Assembly: GCF_001729485.1 (NCBI RefSeq)
Contig: NZ_CP017157.1
Location: 2,914,001 to 2,978,000 of the forward strand
Reading direction: 5' to 3'
DNA: 64,000 bases
Origin: Streptomyces lydicus
GTDB lineage: Bacteria > Actinomycetota > Actinomycetes > Streptomycetales > Streptomycetaceae
The translations under genes were made by a program, and so were the position numbers. Below are positions 25,227 through 32,705 of this stretch, piece after piece. The number at the start of each line of letters is the position of its first letter. Position 1 is the stretch's first letter. The notes below the pieces were generated by a model that worked only from the letters and a program-made list of their open reading frames with translations, was not told where the DNA came from and did no database searches.

Positions 25227-26248
25227 CCGCCCACGAGCACCGGAGCGGCCCCGGCACGGCCCGCCACGTCCTGGTCCTGGGCGGCAGCGGCTTCGTCGGC
25301 CGGCACCTCACCACCGCCTTCCACCGCGCGGGCTGGCAGGTCACCGCGGTCTCCCGCGCGGGGGAGACCGGGCAGCCGGGCGGCGGCCCGGAACCGGCGG
25401 CGCCGCGCCGGCTGGCGCTGGACGTGCCGGGCACGGACCCCGGCACGCTGGCCGACGTCCTGGCCCGGGCCGCCCCGCACGTCGTCGTCAACGCCGCGGG
25501 CGCGGTGTGGGCCGCGTCCGAGGAGGAGATGGCCCGCGGCAACGTGCTGCTCGTCGACCGCCTGCTGACCGTCCTGCCCCGGCTGCCCCGGCCACCGCGG
25601 CTGCTCCAGCTGGGCACCGTCCACGAGTACGGGCCGCCCCTGGACGACGGCCCGGTCACCGAGGCGGCGGCACTGCGGCCGGTCTCCGGCTACGGACGGA
25701 CCAAGGCACGGGCGAGCGAGGCCGTGCTCGGCGCGGCGCGGGACGGCGCGCTGGAGGCGACGGTGCTGCGGGTCTCCAACGCCGTGGGCGCCGGACTGCC
25801 CCGGGCCAGCCTGCTGGGCGGCGTGGCCGCGGAGCTGGCCGCGGTACCGGAGCACGGCGCCCCGGCCGTCCTGCGGCTCGGCCCGCTGACCGCCCGCCGC
25901 GACTTCGTCGACGCCACGGACGTGGCCGAGGCCGTGGTCGCGGCCGCCGCCGCGCCGGCCGCCGTACCCGTCGTGAACATCGGCCGGGGCACCTCGGTCG
26001 CCGCCGGGGACCTGGTCCGGCGGCTGCTGGCGGTCAGCGGCCGGCCCGCCGAGCTCGTCGAACAGCAGCAGCCGGCGGCCGTCCCGGCAGCACCGGGCGG
26101 CACCGCCTACGCACAGCGGCTCGACATCACCCTCGCCCGCCGGGCACTGGGCTGGCGACCGAGCAGAGAACTGGACGACTCCCTGCGGTGTCTGTGGCTC
26201 GCGGCCGGCGACCCGCCGTACGCGTCCGGCCGGGGCGCGAGGAAATGA
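25223..26248 (+). CDS. dTDP-sugar 4-ketoreductase (extended SDR)
   Basis: 341 aa with LGGSGFVGRHLTTAFHRAGW for NAD(P)H and the active-site YGRTK in VSGYGRTKARAS. It is expected to reduce the C-4 ketone as the final step to dTDP-L-rhodinose, setting the C-4 stereochemistry. Together with the 3-dehydratase and epimerase this fixes the sugar as a 2,3,6-trideoxy-L-hexose. GTG start overlapping the upstream stop. Confidence 0.9.
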   Translation: MTAHEHRSGPGTARHVLVLGGSGFVGRHLTTAFHRAGWQVTAVSRAGETGQPGGGPEPAAPRRLALDVPGTDPGTLADVLARAAPHVVVNAAGAVWAASEEEMARGNVLLVDRLLTVLPRLPRPPRLLQLGTVHEYGPPLDDGPVTEAAALRPVSGYGRTKARASEAVLGAARDGALEATVLRVSNAVGAGLPRASLLGGVAAELAAVPEHGAPAVLRLGPLTARRDFVDATDVAEAVVAAAAAPAAVPVVNIGRGTSVAAGDLVRRLLAVSGRPAELVEQQQPAAVPAAPGGTAYAQRLDITLARRALGWRPSRELDDSLRCLWLAAGDPPYASGRGARK

Positions 26249-26258
26249 GGAAGAGGCG

Positions 26259-27563
26259 ATGACCGACAGCAAGGCGCGGATCCTGGAGCAGGTGCGCGGC
26301 TACCACCAGGAGCACGAAAGCCGGGGATTCACCCCGGGGGTCACCCCCATCTGGCCGTCCGGCGCCGTACTCGACGAGGACGACCGGGTCGCGCTGGTCG
26401 AGGCGGCGCTGGACATGCGGATCGCGGCCGGGGTCAGCTCCCGCAGGTTCGAGCGGGAGCTGGCCAAGGCCCTCGGTCTGCGCAAGGCGCATCTGACCAA
26501 CTCCGGTTCGTCGGCGAACCTGCTGGCCCTGTCGGCGCTGACCTCACCGCAGCTGGAGGACCGCCGACTGCGGCCCGGCGACGAGGTGATCACCGTGGCG
26601 GCCGGCTTCCCGACCACGGTCAACCCCATCCTGCAGAACGGCATGGTCCCGGTCTTCGTCGACGTCGAGCTGGGGACGTACAACACCACCCCGGAGCGGA
26701 TCGCCGAGGCGATCGGGCCCCGCACCCGCGCGATCATGGTCGCGCACGCCCTGGGCAACCCGTTCGCCGCGGCCGAGGTCGCCGAACTCGCCGAGGCGCA
26801 CGACCTGTTCCTCGTCGAGGACAACTGCGACGCCCTGGGCTCGACCTACCGAGGGCAGCTCACCGGGACCTTCGGGGACCTGGCGACCGTCAGCTTCTAT
26901 CCCGCGCACCACATCACCACCGGCGAGGGCGGCAGCGTGCTCACGTCGAACCTCGCGCTCGCCCGGATCGTCGAGCAACTGCGGGACTGGGGCCGGGACT
27001 GCTGGTGCGAACCGGGCGAGGACAACACCTGCTTCAAGCGGTTCGACTACCAGATGGGCACGCTGCCGCACGGCTACGACCACAAGTACATCTTCTCCCA
27101 CGTCGGGTACAACCTGAAGTCCACCGACCTCCAGGCCGCCCTGGGGCTGAGCCAGCTCGCCAAGCTCCCCGCGTTCGGCGAGGCCCGCCGCCGCAACTGG
27201 CAGCGTCTGCGGGAGGGGCTGGAGGGCGTGCCCGGACTGCTGCTGCCGCGGGCCACCGAGGGCAGCGACCCCAGCTGGTTCGGCTTCGCCCTCACCGTGC
27301 TGCCCGACGCCTCGTTCAAGGTCAAGGAGCTGACCGACTTCCTGGAGTCCCGCAAGATCGGCACCCGCCGCTTCTTCAGCGGCAACCTCACCCGCCACCC
27401 CGCCTACCTCGACCGGCCGCACCGGGTGGTCGGCGACCTCGTCAACTCCGACACGGTGACCGGGAGCACCTTCTGGATCGGCGTCTTCCCGGGCCTGACC
27501 GAGGAGATGACGGACTACGTCAGCGCCTCGATCCGGGAGTTCGTATGCGGTACCGCGAACTGA
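26259..27563 (+). CDS. dTDP-4-keto-6-deoxyhexose 3-dehydratase (PLP, ColD/SpnQ type)
   Basis: 434-aa DegT/DnrJ/EryC1-fold enzyme in which the usual PLP-binding Lys is His, in SFYPAHHITTGEGG. That is the signature of the 3-deoxygenating dehydratases (ColD, SpnQ), not of aminotransferases. It uses PMP with an external reductase to remove the C-3 hydroxyl. So the sugar loses oxygen at C-2 and C-3, as in rhodinose. RBS GGAAGAGG precedes ATG 26259. No dedicated ferredoxin reductase is seen here. Confidence 0.95.
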   Translation: MTDSKARILEQVRGYHQEHESRGFTPGVTPIWPSGAVLDEDDRVALVEAALDMRIAAGVSSRRFERELAKALGLRKAHLTNSGSSANLLALSALTSPQLEDRRLRPGDEVITVAAGFPTTVNPILQNGMVPVFVDVELGTYNTTPERIAEAIGPRTRAIMVAHALGNPFAAAEVAELAEAHDLFLVEDNCDALGSTYRGQLTGTFGDLATVSFYPAHHITTGEGGSVLTSNLALARIVEQLRDWGRDCWCEPGEDNTCFKRFDYQMGTLPHGYDHKYIFSHVGYNLKSTDLQAALGLSQLAKLPAFGEARRRNWQRLREGLEGVPGLLLPRATEGSDPSWFGFALTVLPDASFKVKELTDFLESRKIGTRRFFSGNLTRHPAYLDRPHRVVGDLVNSDTVTGSTFWIGVFPGLTEEMTDYVSASIREFVCGTAN

Positions 27564-28180
27564 GCATCGAGGGCAGCCTGCTGCTGTCCCCCGACAAGAT
27601 CACCGACTCCCGCGGCTGCTTCTACGAGGCGTACCGGCCCGGTGAACTCGCCGACCACGCGGGCCACCCCTTCACCGTCGCCCAGACCAACTTCTCCGTC
27701 TCGGCGCGCGGTGTGCTGCGCGGCATCCACGGCACGCGCACCCCACCCGGCCAGGCCAAGGTCGTCACCTGTCACCGGGGTGCCGTACTGGACGTGATCG
27801 TCGACATCCGCCTGGGGTCGCCCACCTTCGGCCGGCACCAGAGCCAGGTGCTGCGTGCCGAGTCCGGCGCGGCCGTGTACCTCGCCGAGGGCCTGGGGCA
27901 CGCCTTCCTCGCCCTCACCGACGACACCTGCGTGGGCTACCTGTGCTCCACCCCGTTCGTACCGGGCACCCAGCTCGACCTCGACCCCTTCGACCCGGAC
28001 CTCGCCATCGACTGGGGACCGGCGAAGGACCTGCACGTCTCGGAGAAGGACCGGCGGGCGCCCGGGCTCGCCGAGGCGGCACGGTCCGGGCTGCTGCCCG
28101 GCTACGACGACTGCCTCGCGCTCTACGAGCGGCTCCGCCGGGCCGCGGACCCGGCCGCGCCGGCGGCGGCCCCCTCGTGA
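27545..28180 (+). CDS. dTDP-sugar 3,5- or 5-epimerase (RmlC family)
   Basis: 211-aa cupin of the RmlC family with DSRGCFYEAYR, QTNFSVSARGVLRGIHG (catalytic His in RGIHG), CHRGAVLDVIVDIRLGSPTFG and YLAEGLGHAF. It inverts C-5, converting the D- to the L-series, consistent with L-rhodinose. Its start lies inside the end of the 3-dehydratase gene (19-bp overlap). Confidence 0.94.
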   Translation: MRYRELSIEGSLLLSPDKITDSRGCFYEAYRPGELADHAGHPFTVAQTNFSVSARGVLRGIHGTRTPPGQAKVVTCHRGAVLDVIVDIRLGSPTFGRHQSQVLRAESGAAVYLAEGLGHAFLALTDDTCVGYLCSTPFVPGTQLDLDPFDPDLAIDWGPAKDLHVSEKDRRAPGLAEAARSGLLPGYDDCLALYERLRRAADPAAPAAAPS

Positions 28181-28274
28181 CGCACCGCCTTTCCCCGCCC
28201 GCACACCCCAGCCCTCCGCGCGCCGCACGCGCGCGGGAGGCCGACGCAACCGAACCCGGAGGGTCGTAACAGCC

Positions 28275-29567
28275 GTGTCCGAGCAGCGCGTACCGACGCA
28301 CCAGCCCCCGAGCGCCCCCGAACCGGCGCGCGGGGACCACGAGGGCCAGACCCTCAACTCCTTCTACGGTGCCTTCCCCTACCCCTGGTCGCCGCACCAG
28401 CTGACCACGCTGGACGACCCGGCCTTCTACACCCGCTTCCTGTGCCAGGACGTGGGTGACGACACGGGTGGCCGGGTACCCGTCGACGCCGACATCTGGG
28501 TCGCCGGCTGCGGCACGAACCAGGCGCTGATCACCGCCCTGCGTTTCCCGGGCGCCCGCGTCCTGGGCACCGACGCCTCGGAGAACTCCCTCGCCCTGTG
28601 CGAGGCCAACGCCCGCAGCCTCGGCGTCACCAACCTGACGCTGCGTCACGAGGGCTTGACGAAGGCTCCGTACCGCGAGCAGTTCGACTACGTCCTGTGC
28701 ACCGGCGTCATCCACCACAACCCGAACCCGTCGGTCTGCCTGCGGTCGCTGGCCGCCGCGCTGCGCCCGGACGCCGTGCTGGAGCTGATGGTCTACAACA
28801 CCTACCACCGCCAGGAGATGATCGCCTTCCAGAAGGCGCTCACCCTGATGGGCATCGACCGGGTGGGGGAGTTGCCCGAGCGGCTCGCGCTCGCCCGCGG
28901 GCTGGGGGAGTCGGTACCCGCGGACGGGCTGCTCGGCCGCAAGATGGAGATGTTCGAGTACACCGACGAGGCGGCCTGGGCCGACAGCTGGATGAGCCCC
29001 CTCGAACACAGCTACTCCGTCGAGGAGCTGGCGGCGATGGCCGACGGCTGCGGCCTCGCCCTGGAGACGCCCACCGTCAACGCCTTCGACCAGGTCAGCG
29101 ACAGCAACCAGTGGGACGTCCCGGTGCCGGACGGCGAGCTGCGTGCCCGCTATGACGCGCTGCCGGACCCGACGCGCTGGCAGCTGGTCAACCTGCTGCT
29201 GATGGACCGCTCGCCGATGCTGTGGTTCTACCTGGGCCGGGCCGGCCGGCCGCGCGCCACCGAGGCCGAGCGCGACCGCGCGTTCCTGGACACCGTGCAC
29301 CGCCCCAGCGCCGCCCAGCAGCGCCGCTGGACCCGGCGGCCGGACGGCGGCTACCAGGAGGCGGAGACCACCACGGCCTTTCCCGCGGCCAAGCCGCCGG
29401 CCGCCGTCCGCCCGCTGTACGAAGCCGTCGACGGCGAGCGCACGATCCGGCAGCTCCTCGCGGACCTGGGCAGCGCGCCCACCCCGGCCGAAGTCCGCCG
29501 CGCCCGGCTGCAACTGACGACCAGTCAGTACCCCTTCCTGGTCGCCGACCGGACGCCCGCCCGGTGA
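28275..29567 (+). CDS. slgM: SAM-dependent methyltransferase (probably amide N-methylation)
   Basis: 430 aa. Class I SAM fold with motif I IWVAGCGTNQALITAL, followed by GTDASENSLALCEANA and the post-motif DYVLCTGVIHHNPNPS. A C-terminal extension of about 120 residues (VRPLYEAVDGERTIRQLLADLG) resembles a small winged-helix or binding domain. It is the only methyltransferase gene in the window, so it fits SlgM, which works with SlgZ on the 3-methylaspartate side chain. GTG 28275 follows GGAGGG at rather long spacing (about 12 nt). Confidence 0.82.
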   Translation: MSEQRVPTHQPPSAPEPARGDHEGQTLNSFYGAFPYPWSPHQLTTLDDPAFYTRFLCQDVGDDTGGRVPVDADIWVAGCGTNQALITALRFPGARVLGTDASENSLALCEANARSLGVTNLTLRHEGLTKAPYREQFDYVLCTGVIHHNPNPSVCLRSLAAALRPDAVLELMVYNTYHRQEMIAFQKALTLMGIDRVGELPERLALARGLGESVPADGLLGRKMEMFEYTDEAAWADSWMSPLEHSYSVEELAAMADGCGLALETPTVNAFDQVSDSNQWDVPVPDGELRARYDALPDPTRWQLVNLLLMDRSPMLWFYLGRAGRPRATEAERDRAFLDTVHRPSAAQQRRWTRRPDGGYQEAETTTAFPAAKPPAAVRPLYEAVDGERTIRQLLADLGSAPTPAEVRRARLQLTTSQYPFLVADRTPAR

Positions 29568-29618
29568 CGCCCGGGATGTCCCGCGGCACGCCGAAGAACT
29601 CCCACAGATGAGGCCCTC

Positions 29619-30461
29619 GTGAACACATCCCTGAACGCGTCGGACGCACCCCGGGCGGCCGCCTCCGCCACCCCGGACGGCTGGAAGGTCCTCCATGACG
29701 GCGGCCCCGGCGAGCTGGTGCTGGCCGTCGACTACGCCTCCACCGGCCGGCGCGAGTCCAGCTTCTTCGACATCGTCCCCAACCTGCCCGCGGACCGGAC
29801 GGTCTGGGAGACCACCCAGCCCCCGCTCGGGCAGGAGACCGAGATGGGCGGAGCCGCGTACGTGGCCCGCTGGATGCGCGCGGTCACGGAGTCCGGCCGG
29901 CACGTCCGGGCCGTCATGGGCTACTGCGTGGGCAGCGTCTTCGCGGCCGCGCTGGCCGAGGAGATCGGCCGCATCCAGTCCGAGCCGCCCGTGGTGCTGA
30001 TGTTCGACCCCTCCGTGCCGGTCTCGGTCAACCTCCGGCACGACTTCTGCAATGTCATCGACCACTACGCGACCATCCTCACCGAGGACGAGGTCCGCCA
30101 CTGCAAGGCCGAGGCGCACCGGCTGTTCGCCGAGGACGACGACTTCGACCGGCTGGGCGCGCGGTACTCCCGGATGTTCGAGGAGGTCGTGGAGACCGCC
30201 TTCATCCGCAGCGAACTGGACGTCGAGCTGGGCCGCGAACTGTCGGACACCTTCGTCTCCTTCGTCCGCTACCTGGTCGCCGCCCGGCAGGTGGACCCCA
30301 GCCGCGTCTGGGCCCGGGGCACCGCCGTCAGCTCACGGGACTCGACCCCGGCCGCCGACCTCGCCGGCCACGAGATCCAGTTCCACATCGACCACCTCGA
30401 CATCCTCCGCGACCCCGGCGTGGGCCGGGCGGTGACCGAGCTGCTGACCGCACCCCGCTGA
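29619..30461 (+). CDS. slgL: Dieckmann cyclase with Cys nucleophile (tetramate release)
   Basis: 280-aa alpha/beta-hydrolase. The nucleophile elbow is GYCVG with Cys103 instead of Ser; an Asp follows in VVLMFDPS (130) and a His in QFHIDHLDIL (256 or 259). This Cys-Asp-His arrangement defines the NcmC/TrdC/SlgL family that forms tetramic acid or pyridone rings by Dieckmann condensation of a beta-ketoacyl-aminoacyl thioester. It sits just before slgN2, whose carrier-bound substrate it should release. GTG start with a weak GAGG RBS. Confidence 0.92.
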   Translation: MNTSLNASDAPRAAASATPDGWKVLHDGGPGELVLAVDYASTGRRESSFFDIVPNLPADRTVWETTQPPLGQETEMGGAAYVARWMRAVTESGRHVRAVMGYCVGSVFAAALAEEIGRIQSEPPVVLMFDPSVPVSVNLRHDFCNVIDHYATILTEDEVRHCKAEAHRLFAEDDDFDRLGARYSRMFEEVVETAFIRSELDVELGRELSDTFVSFVRYLVAARQVDPSRVWARGTAVSSRDSTPAADLAGHEIQFHIDHLDILRDPGVGRAVTELLTAPR

Positions 30462-30515
30462 CCCATCCCGCACCTCAACCGCACGTCACACACTGCAAGG
30501 AAGGGACCAACCGCG

Positions 30516-32648
30516 ATGTCACTCTCGACGGGGGCCACAGCGCGCACCGCCTCGCCCAAGGAACGGTCGCTGTGGATGCTCGACCGGCTCGTACCCGGTG
30601 CGGGCGCCAACAACGTCCCGGCGGCCCTGCGGATCGGCGGCCGGCTGGACCGCCCGGCCCTGCGGACGGCCCTGACCGCGGTGGTACGCCGCCACGACGC
30701 CCTGCGCACCGTCTTCCACGCCGCCGACGACACCCTCACCGCCTCGGTGCTCGCCCCCGGTGAGGCGGACCTGGACGTCCAGGAGATCGCGCCCTCGGCG
30801 GACGGGCCGCAGGCCGCCCTGACCTCCTTCGCCGCCCCGCCGTTCGCCCTCGACGGCCGCCCGCTGATCCGTGCGGGCGTCCTCGCCGACGGCGACGACG
30901 ACGTGCTCTGCTTCGTCGTGCACCACCTGGTCTTCGACACCGTCTCCGCGGGCGTCTTCACCCGCTCCCTGGCCCGGGCGTACGCACGGGTGCTGCGCGG
31001 CGAGCAGCCCTACCCGCCCGACGAGGGCACCGGACCGGTCCCGGTGCTGGACGAACCCGCCCCCCGGTCGCGGAGCACCGACTTCTGGCGCGACCACCTG
31101 GCCGGCTTCGACCCCGGCGCGCTGGAGACGGACTGCGGCACCGGCCACAACCCCGACCGCCCCACGCTGGCCGGCGGCAGGCTGGACCACACCCTCTCGC
31201 CCGGGGCGACCGCGGCGGTGCGCAAGCTGGCCAAGGAACTGCGCGCCCCCGAGGCCGTGGTGCTGCTCGCCGCCTACTACCTGCTGCTAGCCGCGCACGG
31301 CGCCGGCCCCGACCTGGTCGTCGGCACGCCCGTCAACGTGCGCGGCGACGGCGCGGCGGACGCCATCGGCTACCACGTCAACACCCTGCCGCTGCGGACG
31401 GCGGTGGACCCCGGCGAACCGTTCCGCGCGCTCGTCACCCGTACCCGGAACGTCTTCTTCGGCGCCCTGTCCCATGCGGATGCCCCGGTCGACGGCCTGC
31501 TCGGGGAGGTCGCCCGGCCCGGCGCGTCCTGGCGCGGCTCGCTCTTCCGCCATGTGTTCAACTACGTCCCCGCCCCGGGCGACGCCGGCCTGACCTTCGG
31601 CGACGCCCCGGCCCGCACGGAGCCCGCCGAGACCGGGTACTGCAAGTTCGACCTGGAGCTGAACGTTCTCGCGACGCCGGACACCCTCTCCCTGCGCGCG
31701 GTCCACGGCACCGAGGCGCTCGCCGAGGCGGACGCCCGGGCACTGGTGCGGCGCTACGACGCACTGCTGTCCGGCCTCGGCGAGGCGGCGGACCGGACCG
31801 TCGCGGAGATCGAGGTGGGCACCGACGCCGACCGCGCCGCGCTGCGGACCGGGTACGAGGAGACGGTCCGCGCCGGGGGAGCGGCCGGGTTCGTGGCCGC
31901 CCCGGACGGCCGGGAGGCGCTGCCCGGCGTGCGCGGTGAACTGTGCCTCGTGGCCACCTCCCGCCCCGCTGCCGACGACGGGTACGACGGCGAACACCCG
32001 CTGCACGGGCCGTACCGCCGTACCGGCGAACTGGCCCGCCGCGGCCACGACGGCACGCTGGAGGTCCTCGGCCGGGCGGACCGTCGGGTCACCGTCCACG
32101 GCGTACCGGTGCAACTCGATCGCCTGGAGGCCCTGTTGGCCTCCGAGGACGGCGTGCGCGCGGCGGCCGCGGTGCTGCGGAAGGGCGACGACACCGGCAC
32201 CGGCGGACTGGTCGCCTTCCTCGCGGCCCCCGACGACCCGCAGCTCCTGGACCGGCTGCGCAAGCGCGTCGGCGCCGAACTTCCGGCCGCCGCCGAACCG
32301 GGAGCCTTCGTGGTCCTGGACGCGCTGCCCACGGCCGCCGACGGGCGGCCGGACCTCGCGGAGCTGGAGCGCCGGGCCGCCGCCGACGGGGCCACCGGCG
32401 CCGGTGCTTCCGACGACTCCGACGGGCAGCTGCTGGCGGACCTGATCGAGCTGTGGCAGGACATCCTGGAACGCGACGACGTGGGCCCGCAGGCCAACTT
32501 CTTCGAGCTGGGCGGCCATTCGCTGCTCGCCGCGAAGGTGGCACAGCGCAGCGGCAAGCTGGCCGGCGTACGGGTCAGGCTCGCCGACGTCTTCGCCAAC
32601 CCCACCCCGGTCACCCTGGCCGAGCACCTGCGCGCGGCCCGCGCCTGA
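30516..32648 (+). CDS. slgN2: NRPS protein: condensation, adenylation remnant, carrier
   Basis: 710 aa. The condensation domain (residues ~12-435) has an intact HHLVFDT (136-142). From about 450 only the C-terminal subdomain of an adenylation domain survives (YRRTGELARR like A7, GRADRRVTVHG like A8; A1-A6 are absent and the A10 Lys is lost). A carrier domain follows with FELGGHSLLA, Ser669. The protein cannot activate an amino acid, so slgN1 must charge it. It joins the PKS beta-ketoacyl chain to 3-methylaspartate before SlgL cyclisation. No release domain is present. Good RBS AAGGAAGGG. Confidence 0.93.
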   Translation: MSLSTGATARTASPKERSLWMLDRLVPGAGANNVPAALRIGGRLDRPALRTALTAVVRRHDALRTVFHAADDTLTASVLAPGEADLDVQEIAPSADGPQAALTSFAAPPFALDGRPLIRAGVLADGDDDVLCFVVHHLVFDTVSAGVFTRSLARAYARVLRGEQPYPPDEGTGPVPVLDEPAPRSRSTDFWRDHLAGFDPGALETDCGTGHNPDRPTLAGGRLDHTLSPGATAAVRKLAKELRAPEAVVLLAAYYLLLAAHGAGPDLVVGTPVNVRGDGAADAIGYHVNTLPLRTAVDPGEPFRALVTRTRNVFFGALSHADAPVDGLLGEVARPGASWRGSLFRHVFNYVPAPGDAGLTFGDAPARTEPAETGYCKFDLELNVLATPDTLSLRAVHGTEALAEADARALVRRYDALLSGLGEAADRTVAEIEVGTDADRAALRTGYEETVRAGGAAGFVAAPDGREALPGVRGELCLVATSRPAADDGYDGEHPLHGPYRRTGELARRGHDGTLEVLGRADRRVTVHGVPVQLDRLEALLASEDGVRAAAAVLRKGDDTGTGGLVAFLAAPDDPQLLDRLRKRVGAELPAAAEPGAFVVLDALPTAADGRPDLAELERRAAADGATGAGASDDSDGQLLADLIELWQDILERDDVGPQANFFELGGHSLLAAKVAQRSGKLAGVRVRLADVFANPTPVTLAEHLRAARA

Positions 32649-32654
32649 ACGGCG

Positions 32655-32690
32655 ACGGGGCGGCGTACCCCCGCGGGTACGCCGCCCCGT
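32655..32690. terminator. Bidirectional terminator (slgN2 / LAL regulator)
   Basis: A 16-bp perfect stem (32655-32670 with 32675-32690) and a CCGC loop between the convergent slgN2 and regulator stops. Confidence 0.85.
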
Positions 32691-32705
32691 CCGGCGCCGG
32701 AGGCG

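Noticed and set aside
26259..27563. Sugar aminotransferase
   Set aside because: The PLP Lys position is His (FYPAHHITTGEGG), the mark of 3-dehydratases.
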